Source of the DNA: Bacteroidota bacterium
Lineage (GTDB): Bacteria > Bacteroidota > Bacteroidia > UBA7662
Length of the DNA: 28,542 bases
Direction: 5' to 3'
NCBI GenBank assembly: GCA_016868485.1
Contig: VGGT01000003.1
Coordinates: 1-28,542, forward strand
Position numbers and translations under genes: made by a program
The notes under the pieces: model-generated
The model's input: the letters and a program-made list of their open reading frames with translations, nothing else
Database searches by the model: none
What the model was told of the DNA's origin: nothing
Part shown: one piece after another, positions 20,007-28,237 of the stretch
Position numbering within the stretch: the stretch's first letter is position 1
Layout of the letters: each line of letters opens with the position of its first letter

Positions 20007-22213
20007 TGCGAAGACCATACGCTTTTCTATTCCTTCTCTTTCATTGGCTGCCGATAATCGGTATATGGGCCCAAACCCCAACAAGCGGTACGCGACCACA
20101 ACCCGAAACCGCTGACACGTCGCATGTACCTTCGGGTTCCGACGACTTCTCAAACGAGGAGTCACTTGATGTACCCGAAAATCTGGAGTGGATACCCCTC
20201 GAACAATTCGATGAGCGAATGATGCAGATCGATGAGGCTAATTTCATTCAGAAAGCAATCAACCTGTGCAGCATATCGTGGGACGAATTGGTTGGCTCTG
20301 GCCTACTGTCAACGCTTCAGGCCAGTGCATGGGTGGCCTACCGCAAGTTATACGGCTGTCCGTCTGCATGGTATGAGCTTCAGGCCGTTCATGGCTTCGA
20401 CACGGCACTCATTCGAACGCTCAGGAAAAGGACAACCCTCGAACCGGAAATTTCATTTCATTCGCTGGGATACAGCCTTCAACATGGCCGTGCAACCCTT
20501 ATGCTGCGCAGCACACGGAATTTATCGAGCCTCCGTGGGTATGAGCCGGGTGGTGGAGACCGTCCTGGCTTCAGTGCGTACAGGGGTGGATCACAAGCCC
20601 ATTTATGGCAAATTCGCCATTCGGGTTACCGCCACCGATTGGTCCTGAGCCTTCCCAAAGTACAGGGCGCATACGGGATGGGCCAATTGGGTGGTGGGTT
20701 GATGATGACCTCCGATTATGGTCTTCCAAGAGCTACTGGCGTGACGGTGGGCGACTATCTTCTACGGATTGGGCTTGGTCTGTCTTGGAATACGGGCATG
20801 TCGGGTTCATTGACCTCCGGTATCATGGGATTGCGGTGGATGGGACAATCGATGGGCGTGGCGTCTGGAACAGCAACTTCGGTTCAGCTCAGGGGTATTG
20901 GCTTTCAAAAGGAACTCAAGAAGGGCATCAGTGTTTTGGTTTGGTCGGCGTACCAGCGGCCCGACGTCCGTTTGTTGTATGGTTCAGACAGCAGCCAGGT
21001 CGTGATCGGTAGTTTACCCCTCGGCGGAATGACACGTACACAAACAGAATGGCAAGGTCGAAGGGGCAGCACGTTTCAGTCATACGGAATGAGCGTAATG
21101 AAAGAATACAAACAGTTTAAAATAATGATTTACAGCAGTTTATATAAATACAATCTAGGATTCACTTCGAAGAATCTGCCGTGGCCATCCAGTATTGTAC
21201 CGCCTCAGCGAAACGAATTGACGGGTCTATCATACCACCACTCCGGCAGACGGTGGGAGTGGAGTGGCGAGTGGTCACTCAGCGGAGCCAACGGATTGTC
21301 GACGCTGCAACAGCTGATTCTGACACCGCACGCCCGTTTGCAAACCGCATGGATCGGTCGCCGCTTTGCCCCTGGAGCGGCCCCACCCTTTGCAGGCGCT
21401 CTGGGCCGACAATCATCACCAATCAATGAAGAGGGATTTACCTGGATGACCCAACGGTTGGGCACAGGCCGCAGTCGTATGCTGTGCGTGGCCGATTTCT
21501 ATAGACACCCAATGCCCCGTTTTGGCACACCGCTTCCGGCGCATGGCCACCGAATCAACCTGCAATATGAATGGTGGCCCCATCGGGAACACCAATTATT
21601 GGGCCGTCTGGATGTGCGAAAAGAATGGGGAGGCCAAAATCTTGGACTTAGCCTACCCTCCATATCTGATCAGGAACAAAAATCTTGGGTTCTGAGCTGG
21701 AACCATCAGTCGAGGCAATCCCCCATCCGAGAGTGCCGCGTCCGATTAGATGGACGAACGAATTCAACGAATCAGACACCCTATTTGGTGCGTTCTGTAG
21801 CGTTTTCAACCCGAATTCGATGGGTAGTCGGGCCTTGGCGCTTGAGCGTTCAGCAGGCATGGGTGAACGCTCAGGAGGGCTCAGGTGCATTCTATTTCTT
21901 TGAACCAGCCCCTCGTTTTGCATCGGGTATGTCGTCTGTGTCGGGCAGGGCAATCCGACAAGTATTCCTCGCTGAATACCGAATATCGCCAGAACTACGC
22001 GCCTGGATACGTTTTGACCGCACGCGCTACCACGATCGGGAACGTGCGGGCAGTGGCTGGGAAATGACATCGGGTCCGTTTAGAGCAGCCTGTACCCTTC
22101 AGCTACTATACAGTCTGTCAGGTCCGCGCAGCTTCACTCATGAAAAAATCGCTCATTGGCATGAAAATCCGCTACAGGAACCGAATGATGCCGTTCCAAC
22201 AGATCCGAAATAA
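20006..22213 (+). CDS. helix-hairpin-helix protein with beta-barrel-like region
   Basis: A 735-aa exported protein. A signal peptide (LFLLFHWLPIIGIWAQ) is followed by an acidic linker to about residue 80. Residues 85-146 are a ComEA-like double helix-hairpin-helix: INLCSISWDELVGSGLLS, then AWVAYRKLYGCPSAWYELQ, then AVHGFDTALIRTLRKR. The remaining 590 residues are Gly/Ser/aromatic-rich with many alternating strands, like an outer-membrane barrel (for example YQRPDVRLLYGSDSSQVVIG). Bacteroidota carry a family of this layout without known function. The usual GIG hairpin glycines are replaced (GLL, GFD), so DNA binding is doubtful. It overlaps the upstream gene by one base and the convergent ppx gene by 80 bases. 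Confidence 0.78.
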   Translation: MRRPYAFLFLLFHWLPIIGIWAQTPTSGTRPQPETADTSHVPSGSDDFSNEESLDVPENLEWIPLEQFDERMMQIDEANFIQKAINLCSISWDELVGSGLLSTLQASAWVAYRKLYGCPSAWYELQAVHGFDTALIRTLRKRTTLEPEISFHSLGYSLQHGRATLMLRSTRNLSSLRGYEPGGGDRPGFSAYRGGSQAHLWQIRHSGYRHRLVLSLPKVQGAYGMGQLGGGLMMTSDYGLPRATGVTVGDYLLRIGLGLSWNTGMSGSLTSGIMGLRWMGQSMGVASGTATSVQLRGIGFQKELKKGISVLVWSAYQRPDVRLLYGSDSSQVVIGSLPLGGMTRTQTEWQGRRGSTFQSYGMSVMKEYKQFKIMIYSSLYKYNLGFTSKNLPWPSSIVPPQRNELTGLSYHHSGRRWEWSGEWSLSGANGLSTLQQLILTPHARLQTAWIGRRFAPGAAPPFAGALGRQSSPINEEGFTWMTQRLGTGRSRMLCVADFYRHPMPRFGTPLPAHGHRINLQYEWWPHREHQLLGRLDVRKEWGGQNLGLSLPSISDQEQKSWVLSWNHQSRQSPIRECRVRLDGRTNSTNQTPYLVRSVAFSTRIRWVVGPWRLSVQQAWVNAQEGSGAFYFFEPAPRFASGMSSVSGRAIRQVFLAEYRISPELRAWIRFDRTRYHDRERAGSGWEMTSGPFRAACTLQLLYSLSGPRSFTHEKIAHWHENPLQEPNDAVPTDPK

Positions 22214-23060
22214 TTCCGTCCTTCAATCCGAGTCCGGATACCGTAATTTTATTGACCTCAGATGCCTTCATGATTTGAGAATAGAGGGTGCAAGCCGGCA
22301 AGATGATATCCGCCCGGTCTGCATTGAGACCCCAGAGCTCCATCCTCTGTTTCAAGGTTAAAGAGCCCAAGATGCCTTGAAGTGCATCGAGTTGTTTCCG
22401 CGTCGCAAACTTTCCTTTTTTCATCTCCAGCAAGTCGAATACCTTATTGATATTCCCGCCGGTGCCCAGAATGTAATTTGGGCTGTGCACTCTAATTTGC
22501 GCACGAACCCACTGCTTCATTTCTTGCAATACAAGCTCAGTTGCTCGCTCCCCTTGCAACAAGCGAACGGCGCCCACCTCGAATGACTGACTCAGCCTTA
22601 CGGTATTGCCATTGAGCAAACTAATTTCGGTTGAACCACCCCCAACATCCACCAGCAACACGTTTTTTTCAGACTCCAACAGCGCAAAATGTGCCGAGTA
22701 GATTAACCGAGCTTCTTCTGCCCCGCTGATGACATCAAGCTTGATCCCCGATGACTTTTCTATTTTGGAACATATTTCACGTGCATTTATGGCCTCTCTC
22801 AAAGCTGATGTAGCACATGCTCTGTAATCCTGAACCCCAAACAGGCGCATCAGCTCAGCGAACACTTTAAAAATCTCTAAGATTCGATCGGCCTTGGCCG
22901 CCTCCACCATTCCCGTTTTAAAAACATCTTCCCCTAGTCTTAGTGGTATTCTAACAAACTCGAGCACTTTAACATCGGTGCGTGCCTGCTTTTGGGGGAA
23001 GAATCGGCAGATATAGAGTCGAGCGGCATTGGAACCGATATCGATGGCGGCAACGATCAT
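22134..23060 (-). CDS. ppx: Ppx/GppA family exopolyphosphatase
   Basis: A 308-aa protein of the Ppx/GppA family, which releases phosphate from polyphosphate ends or hydrolyses pppGpp. It has the ASKHA nucleotide-binding motifs: phosphate 1 AIDIGSNAARLYI, phosphate 2 LLVDVGGGSTEISLL, and adenosine motif ILGTGGNINKVF. SGAEEARLIY is the conserved segment between them. It is the short form, with only the two actin-like domains and without the HD domain of E. coli Ppx. It lies 36 bases after ppk1 on the same strand, which favours polyphosphate over pppGpp as substrate. Its last 80 bases overlap the convergent HhH gene. Confidence 0.92.
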   Translation of the reverse strand: MIVAAIDIGSNAARLYICRFFPQKQARTDVKVLEFVRIPLRLGEDVFKTGMVEAAKADRILEIFKVFAELMRLFGVQDYRACATSALREAINAREICSKIEKSSGIKLDVISGAEEARLIYSAHFALLESEKNVLLVDVGGGSTEISLLNGNTVRLSQSFEVGAVRLLQGERATELVLQEMKQWVRAQIRVHSPNYILGTGGNINKVFDLLEMKKGKFATRKQLDALQGILGSLTLKQRMELWGLNADRADIILPACTLYSQIMKASEVNKITVSGLGLKDGIISDLLERHHSVPVADFHANERFFHE

Positions 23061-23096
23061 TCTTTATTTATTTAGTTTCAGAACACATCGAACAGA

Positions 23097-25220
23097 TCAC
23101 TGGGCTTCCCGAATTCTTTCGGTCATTTCACTTCTGAGCAAGTCGAACATCTCAAATTGTGCCCGCACCAAGGGTCGGTCGTCGAAAGGAGGTTCTACAG
23201 CGTTTAATCGTCTGCTCTTTACATTATCGCTCCACTGAAGCAGCAGCATTTTTTTTAATCGTTGTTTTTGCTGGGGATTGATAATGGGAAAAGCCATTTC
23301 GATTCTGCGGCTTAAATTTCGGTTCATCCAGTCGGCCGACGACAAGTAGATTTGGTCGCGTCCGCCGTGTCCGAACCAATATATCCGCGAATGTTCGAGG
23401 AAGCGATCGACAATGCTGATGACTTCGATGCGTTCGCTCATGCCCGGCACACCCGGAATCAAACTACACATACCCCTTATGATCAGTCGGATCTCGACAC
23501 CACTTCGACTGGCCTCGTAGAGCAACCGGATCATGCGCTCGTCAGTTAAACTGTTCATCTTGAGCATGATAAATCCCACTTTTCCAGACCTGGCTCGCTG
23601 CATTTCATCGAAAATTAAGGCCTCGAACTGCTTGCGTATGTGTACGGGCGCCACGAGCAATCTTCGGAAAATAAACGATCCAATCGGATTCTCGATTAGT
23701 CTAAACAAACGAAATACCTCAGCCGTAAGGCTTTTATTCGCCGTAAGCAGACCGTCATCGGCATAGAGTCGCGCGGTTTGCCGGTTGTAGTTACCCGTGG
23801 CCATGTGTGCATAGCGCACCGGTCGTCCATGCTCCACCCGCGTAACCAGACAAACTTTGGCATGTATTTTGGTGCCCAATTCCCCGAAAATGACTCGGGC
23901 ACCGGCATCTTTGAGTCGTTCTGCCCAATATAAATTGTTTTCCTCATCGAAACGGGCCTGTATTTCTATGACAGCCGTCACTTTCTTGCCATTCATGGTC
24001 GCGGTGATGAGTGAGTTCACGACACTGGATATGCGTGCTACCCGATACAGCGTGATTCTGATGCTGCGCACATGCGGATCTATGGCCGCCTCCCTCAAAA
24101 ACCTCAGCACATAATCATAGCTTTGGTAGGGGTGATGAAGCAATTGATCAGCTCCACGGATCACATCGAATAAAAGACCTTCTCCATCGAGCTCAGGGCA
24201 AGGAACTGATAGAGGGGATGGATACCTCAAATCGGGACGATTGAGTTCCGGAAAATCGGAGAATTGACTAAAATTATGATAAGTGCCTCCGGGGATGAGG
24301 TTAGATTTACCTACTGATAGATGCCTCACCAGAAATTGAAGCATATCGAGAGGCATGGCTGAATCATAGATAAACCGCACAGGATCGCCCCGCTTGCGGT
24401 TTTTCAGTGATCGGCTCATGCGGTCAGCCAAATCGCCCCCTTCTTCACCCTCCAAATCCAATTCTTGGTCGCGTGTTAATTTGATGGTATAGGCACCTGT
24501 TACCCTCAAACCCAAAGACGAAAACAAGATGGGCAAGCCTATTCTGATTAAATCATCCAGGAAAAAAATATGATGCGCTGATGTGTCTTCGTTGAATGAA
24601 ATTTCCCAAAAACGAGGTAAAACCCGTGTGGGCAGTTCAATCAAGGCATATTCCGGGCTTGCATCCGCTTGATTTACGGACTTCATGCGTATAGCGAGAT
24701 ACAGAAACGCATCCTTCAAAGGCACCGCGTGGTGAGCCTTGCTGATCATCAGCGGCGTAAGGAATGGGAGAACCTTCAAGGAAAACAACTCCGTCAACTT
24801 CGAAAGCCAGGCCGCAGGAATCTGCTCTGGATGATGCAAAAAAACCTGTTCAGCGGCCAGATCAGGTTTTATTTCTTTATAAAATACCTGTTCGAGCCGC
24901 GACTGCATGCGGATAACCGACTGCTGAATGCGTTCCAATACCTCCTCAGGGTCGAACAATATCGATTTACGCTCTCGGGGTTTCAGTTCCATCAATCGCT
25001 GTTGTGCCGCCACACGAACGCGAAAAAATTCATCCAGATTGGACGAGCATATGGCGAGAAATTTAATGCGTTCCAGCAGGGGGACTTCTGGATTTTCAGC
25101 CTCTTGCAATACACGGTCGTTGAACTCGAGCCAGCTGATTTCTCGGTTCAGGATCAGATCCTTGCCCGTAAATGGGGCGTCGAAGTTGAAAACGCCCTTA
25201 GGTTTCCCGATCAAATGCAT
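23097..25220 (-). CDS. ppk1: polyphosphate kinase 1
   Basis: PPK1 reversibly makes polyphosphate from ATP through a phosphohistidine intermediate. I chose the ATG at 25220 (707 aa), which overlaps the sixA stop as TGATG; a longer frame begins 13 codons earlier inside sixA. The N-terminal domain shows LNREISWLEFNDRVLQEA and LERIKFLAICSSNLDEFFRV. Catalytic His is about residue 453 in GTKIHAKVCLV, and MATGNYNRQTARLYAD follows. The second phospholipase-D-like half shows IRGMCSLIPGVPG and FGHGGRDQIYLSSADWMNRN. All hallmark residues are present. It is the middle gene of the sixA-ppk1-ppx operon. Confidence 0.97.
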   Translation of the reverse strand: MHLIGKPKGVFNFDAPFTGKDLILNREISWLEFNDRVLQEAENPEVPLLERIKFLAICSSNLDEFFRVRVAAQQRLMELKPRERKSILFDPEEVLERIQQSVIRMQSRLEQVFYKEIKPDLAAEQVFLHHPEQIPAAWLSKLTELFSLKVLPFLTPLMISKAHHAVPLKDAFLYLAIRMKSVNQADASPEYALIELPTRVLPRFWEISFNEDTSAHHIFFLDDLIRIGLPILFSSLGLRVTGAYTIKLTRDQELDLEGEEGGDLADRMSRSLKNRKRGDPVRFIYDSAMPLDMLQFLVRHLSVGKSNLIPGGTYHNFSQFSDFPELNRPDLRYPSPLSVPCPELDGEGLLFDVIRGADQLLHHPYQSYDYVLRFLREAAIDPHVRSIRITLYRVARISSVVNSLITATMNGKKVTAVIEIQARFDEENNLYWAERLKDAGARVIFGELGTKIHAKVCLVTRVEHGRPVRYAHMATGNYNRQTARLYADDGLLTANKSLTAEVFRLFRLIENPIGSFIFRRLLVAPVHIRKQFEALIFDEMQRARSGKVGFIMLKMNSLTDERMIRLLYEASRSGVEIRLIIRGMCSLIPGVPGMSERIEVISIVDRFLEHSRIYWFGHGGRDQIYLSSADWMNRNLSRRIEMAFPIINPQQKQRLKKMLLLQWSDNVKSRRLNAVEPPFDDRPLVRAQFEMFDLLRSEMTERIREAQ

Positions 25221-25726
25221 CAGAGAATGGTGGTATCGCTTTTGGGCGAGTCGAACCAAAGCAGCCGTCCTTTGCTGCCCATCAGTTCACGCCAATTCGA
25301 AACATCGAACTCCAATACCAGTAATCCGCAAGTAGGCAGGTGGTCCCATTGAACATCGGCCGATAAACGATTGGCTATTTGGGTAAGGGCTGGGTTGTGC
25401 CCACAATAGAGACAGGCGTGGAGGTGATTGGGCGCAGATGAAATGATGTTCAACCAGGTCAATTCATCGGCATGATATAATTCATCGACCCACTCGACAT
25501 GCTCGTCGCCCTGACTCAATGGCTCAAGCAGTCTTTGAAGGGTCTGACGGGTACGCAGGGCGGGACTCCCCACATAATGTTGGGGCACCATTCCACGTCC
25601 CAACATGCGATAACCCAGGCGCACTGCATCCTGCTTGCCCGTAGGCGTGAGCATGCGCTCAAAATCCGACCCATCACTGAGTCCAAACTCAGCTTTGGCG
25701 TGTCGAAGGAGGTAGAGGGTTTTCAC
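25220..25726 (-). CDS. sixA: SixA-type histidine phosphatase
   Basis: A 168-aa member of the histidine phosphatase superfamily, closest in size and motifs to SixA, which removes phosphate from phosphohistidine in proteins. The motif LYLLRHAKAEF carries the nucleophile His9; SPALRTRQT and the second-His motif CLYCGHNPALTQIA follow. I chose the GTG at 25726. The longest frame begins with TTG at 25732, but that codon lies inside the -7 element and so should not be transcribed. Its TGA overlaps the ppk1 ATG. Because PPK1 works through phosphohistidine, the pairing suggests a regulatory or repair link, which is inference. Confidence 0.88.
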   Translation of the reverse strand: MKTLYLLRHAKAEFGLSDGSDFERMLTPTGKQDAVRLGYRMLGRGMVPQHYVGSPALRTRQTLQRLLEPLSQGDEHVEWVDELYHADELTWLNIISSAPNHLHACLYCGHNPALTQIANRLSADVQWDHLPTCGLLVLEFDVSNWRELMGSKGRLLWFDSPKSDTTIL

Positions 25727-25729
25727 AGG

Positions 25730-25738
25730 CAAAATATA
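25730..25738 (-). promoter_or_regulatory. -7-like promoter element of the sixA-ppk1-ppx operon
   Basis: TATATTTTG on the minus strand is one base longer than TAnnTTTG. It ends 3 bases before the GTG at 25726, so the mRNA would start at or very near the start codon. No TTG at the expected spacing. Confidence 0.4.
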
Positions 25739-25790
25739 CGAAACCTATGTAAATGAATGCGCATCAAAACCTAAAAACTGATTAATGCGC

Positions 25791-25798
25791 TAATTTCG
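25791..25798 (+). promoter_or_regulatory. -7-like promoter element of the secreted nuclease gene
   Basis: TAATTTCG differs from TAnnTTTG at one base and would give a leader of about 35 bases before the ATG at 25839. No TTG at 19-base spacing. Confidence 0.3.
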
Positions 25799-25838
25799 CA
25801 CAAAAAAGCACAGCTCAATCATCGTGTATACCAACATT

Positions 25839-26885
25839 ATGAAATTTCTCTTATCCTCATTCCTTGTGTGTGTTATTTTTTCCGGGGCTTGCGCACAAAC
25901 GAATCGCCTCTACATAGCACACTATAATATAGAAAATCTATTCGACACGATCGACCAGCCTGAAACGGAAGATTCGGATTTCACACCGGCGGGCAAACTC
26001 AATTGGACCCAGGAACGGCTTAATCTGAAAAAGCAAAAGATCGCCCAAGTGGTGTGCGCTATGAATTCAGGTAAAGGGCCCGATGTATTGGGACTCTGCG
26101 AGGTCGAAAACCGAGCAGTGGTTGAAGAACTCCTCAGTCAGTTCATTCGAACTAATCACAGATACGGCATCATTCATGAGGAGAGTCCCGACCCCAGGGG
26201 CATTGATGTGGCCCTCCTGTATGACATAAAAAAACTAAAATTGGTCAATTACAGCGCCGAAGCCGTAACGAGGACGGAACAAGCCGACTGGCGCACTCGG
26301 GATGTATTGCGTGTGAGCCTGCGCACAGCCTCTAAGCAGCATATTCATGTATTGGTGAACCATTGGCCTTCGAGGCGGGGCGGACAAGAACAAACGGACC
26401 CATTGCGGGCCACCGCCGCTCGCGTGGTCAGGCGTTTGGTCGACAGCCTTCATCGGGCGGATCCCGAAGGTCTTGTGGTGGTGATGGGCGATTTTAATGA
26501 CAGACCAGCCGATGCCGCCCCTGCCCAAATACTTCAATCGGGCGCGACCTGCTTGGGTGAAGCCACAACCGGGCTAGAGCAAGCCATCAATCAATCGGTT
26601 CTTTATAATCCTTTCGCAGCCATTGACCAGGGGACGATGGGTTCCTACCGCTACAAAGACGAATGGCAGTTTATCGACCACATCAGCCTCTCGCACTGCG
26701 CATGCAGTGCATCGAGTAAAATCCGCTATGTAACCGGATCAGCAGCCTCTGTCTTGTTTCCCTTTATGTTGGAGACTGAAGGCAAGTATGCCGGCAATCC
26801 ATTGCGCACGTACGGGGGTGAAAAGTACTTAGGGGGATATTCTGATCATCTTCCAGTAAAGATCGAGCTAAATATACATAAATAA
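25839..26885 (+). CDS. secreted endonuclease/exonuclease/phosphatase family protein
   Basis: A 348-aa exported hydrolase. The ATG at 25839 begins a signal peptide (MKFLLSSFLVCVIFSGACAQ); the in-frame GTG at 25824 only adds five polar residues. The EEP fold is visible: AHYNIENLFDTID, the metal-binding Glu in LGLCEVENRAV, RGIDVALLYD, HVLVNHWPSRRGG with the catalytic His, MGDFNDRP, and the final YSDHLPVKIEL with Asp-His. The NIENLFDT form is typical of Bacteroidota secreted nucleases. It could supply phosphate from external DNA, which fits the phosphate genes nearby, but a phosphodiesterase of other specificity is possible. Confidence 0.9.
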   Translation: MKFLLSSFLVCVIFSGACAQTNRLYIAHYNIENLFDTIDQPETEDSDFTPAGKLNWTQERLNLKKQKIAQVVCAMNSGKGPDVLGLCEVENRAVVEELLSQFIRTNHRYGIIHEESPDPRGIDVALLYDIKKLKLVNYSAEAVTRTEQADWRTRDVLRVSLRTASKQHIHVLVNHWPSRRGGQEQTDPLRATAARVVRRLVDSLHRADPEGLVVVMGDFNDRPADAAPAQILQSGATCLGEATTGLEQAINQSVLYNPFAAIDQGTMGSYRYKDEWQFIDHISLSHCACSASSKIRYVTGSAASVLFPFMLETEGKYAGNPLRTYGGEKYLGGYSDHLPVKIELNIHK

Positions 26886-26902
26886 CTGTTTATTAATAAT
26901 AT

Positions 26903-27640
26903 ATGAATTGGTTTGAGTCGTGGTTCGACTCCCCTTGGTATCCCATACTCTATGCCCAACGCAACGAGCAAGAGGCATCTGATTTCATCGAAAAATTAGT
27001 AGTGAGCCTGAATTTGCCACCGGCTTCATCTGTTCTTGATCTGGCATGCGGCCGCGGACGACATGCTCGTTGTATGGCATCCTTGGGGATGAAGGTGACT
27101 GGTGTTGACCTTTCAGAGACGAGCCTGGCCTACGCCCGAAGCATTCCATTGCCTAACTTGAGTTATGTGAGACACGATATGCGCCAACCGCTGAACACCC
27201 AGGCATTCGATGCCGTATTTAATCTATTCACCAGCTTTGGCTACTTCGATGATCCGGAAGACGACCTCAAGGTCATTCGCGCTGCCCGTTCATCGCTCCG
27301 CTCTGGCGGCTACTTCGTGATCGATTATCTGAACCCTAACGTCGTACTGCCCTTTTTACCCACCCAAGAGGATGTGGAACGGTCAGGTGTTCTCTTCCAA
27401 CTCAAACGCTACCATCAAGCCCCATGGATCTTTAAAGACATAGTGGTTCACGTTCAAGGAGCGTCTCATCACTACCAAGAAAAAGTTCGTTGCTATTCAG
27501 CCCTTGAATTAGCAGATATCTTGGGCTCAAGTGGATTGAATATCATCCAACAGTGGGGCGACTACCAGCTGAATCCTCCTCATGCGCAATCGCCCAGGAC
27601 CATTATTATCTGCCAAAATCCCATTTCCACCAGCCTTTAG
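26903..27640 (+). CDS. class I SAM-dependent methyltransferase
   Basis: A 245-aa cytosolic enzyme. SAM motif I is VLDLACGRGRHARC (44-57); acidic motif II is VTGVDLSETSLAYAR; FDAVFNLFTSFGYFDDPEDD and LRSGGYFVIDYLNP complete the Rossmann core. The N-terminus (WFESWFDSPWYPILYAQRNE) is common to a group of Bacteroidota methyltransferases whose substrate is unknown. It starts 17 bases after the nuclease stop, in an AT-rich gap, and is probably cotranscribed with it. Confidence 0.88.
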   Translation: MNWFESWFDSPWYPILYAQRNEQEASDFIEKLVVSLNLPPASSVLDLACGRGRHARCMASLGMKVTGVDLSETSLAYARSIPLPNLSYVRHDMRQPLNTQAFDAVFNLFTSFGYFDDPEDDLKVIRAARSSLRSGGYFVIDYLNPNVVLPFLPTQEDVERSGVLFQLKRYHQAPWIFKDIVVHVQGASHHYQEKVRCYSALELADILGSSGLNIIQQWGDYQLNPPHAQSPRTIIICQNPISTSL

Positions 27641-27653
27641 CCAATCCTGTAAG

Positions 27654-27687
27654 ATGAGTATAACATCGCTATGAGTATAACATCGCT
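27654..27687 (+). repeat. perfect 17-bp tandem duplication over a start codon
   Basis: ATGAGTATAACATCGCT occurs at 27654-27670 and again at 27671-27687. The second copy is the start of the PAP2 gene. The first copy is out of frame and would encode only MSITSL before a TGA (27672-27674) that overlaps the real ATG. Confidence 0.95.
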
Positions 27688-28237
27688 TCTGGAAGCGGAT
27701 CGAACGCTCTTTTTCATCATCAATCAGTTTTTTGTGGGCCCCAACGCCGATCGGTTGTTCATACCCATCCGAAACCCGTGGATTTGGATGCCCTTGTATG
27801 TTCTGCTGAGCGCTTGGATATCCCAATATTTGGGAAAAAAAGGCTTGCTGACCTTGTTGATCATTGCCCTGGTGGTGGCCACAGCCGATCAAATCAGCAG
27901 CCAGCTCATCAAACCCTGGATTGGGCGACCTCGCCCGTGCCAGGAGTTGTTTGGGCATGTCAGACTGCTCGTGCCGTGTGGCTCAGGCTTCAGTTTTACC
28001 TCATCGCATGCCGCCAATCACTTCGCCTTCGCCATCTTCGTAGGCAAAATTATTCGCCCCCATGGACCGGCAATAAGCCGTTTGCTGTGGTTTTGGGCCG
28101 CTCTAATCTGCTATGCACAGGTATATGTGGGCGTGCATTACCCCCTCGATGTTCTCTGCGGGGCCATCTTAGGCAGCCTGATCGCCCGGCTGGCCCACAG
28201 CCTATTTGCCCGGCACCTCATCCCTCACGAATCATGA
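27671..28237 (+). CDS. PAP2 family phosphatase, integral membrane
   Basis: A 188-aa membrane phosphatase of the PAP2 superfamily, likely acting on lipid phosphates or undecaprenyl pyrophosphate outside the inner membrane. Conserved motifs: C1 KPWIGRPRP (81-89), C2 SSHA (111-114) and C3 AQVYVGVHYPLD, with His156 and Asp160. The C3 Arg expected before VYVGVH is Gln150 here. At least four hydrophobic segments are visible. The ATG at 27671 follows an exact copy of itself 17 bases upstream. The TGA overlaps the next gene's ATG. Confidence 0.9.
   Translation: MSITSLLEADRTLFFIINQFFVGPNADRLFIPIRNPWIWMPLYVLLSAWISQYLGKKGLLTLLIIALVVATADQISSQLIKPWIGRPRPCQELFGHVRLLVPCGSGFSFTSSHAANHFAFAIFVGKIIRPHGPAISRLLWFWAALICYAQVYVGVHYPLDVLCGAILGSLIARLAHSLFARHLIPHES

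Noticed and set aside
24669..25352. 227-aa plus-strand ORF
   Set aside because: It is fully antisense to ppk1 and sixA, whose conserved catalytic motifs prove the minus strand is coding; its composition is that of a shadow frame.
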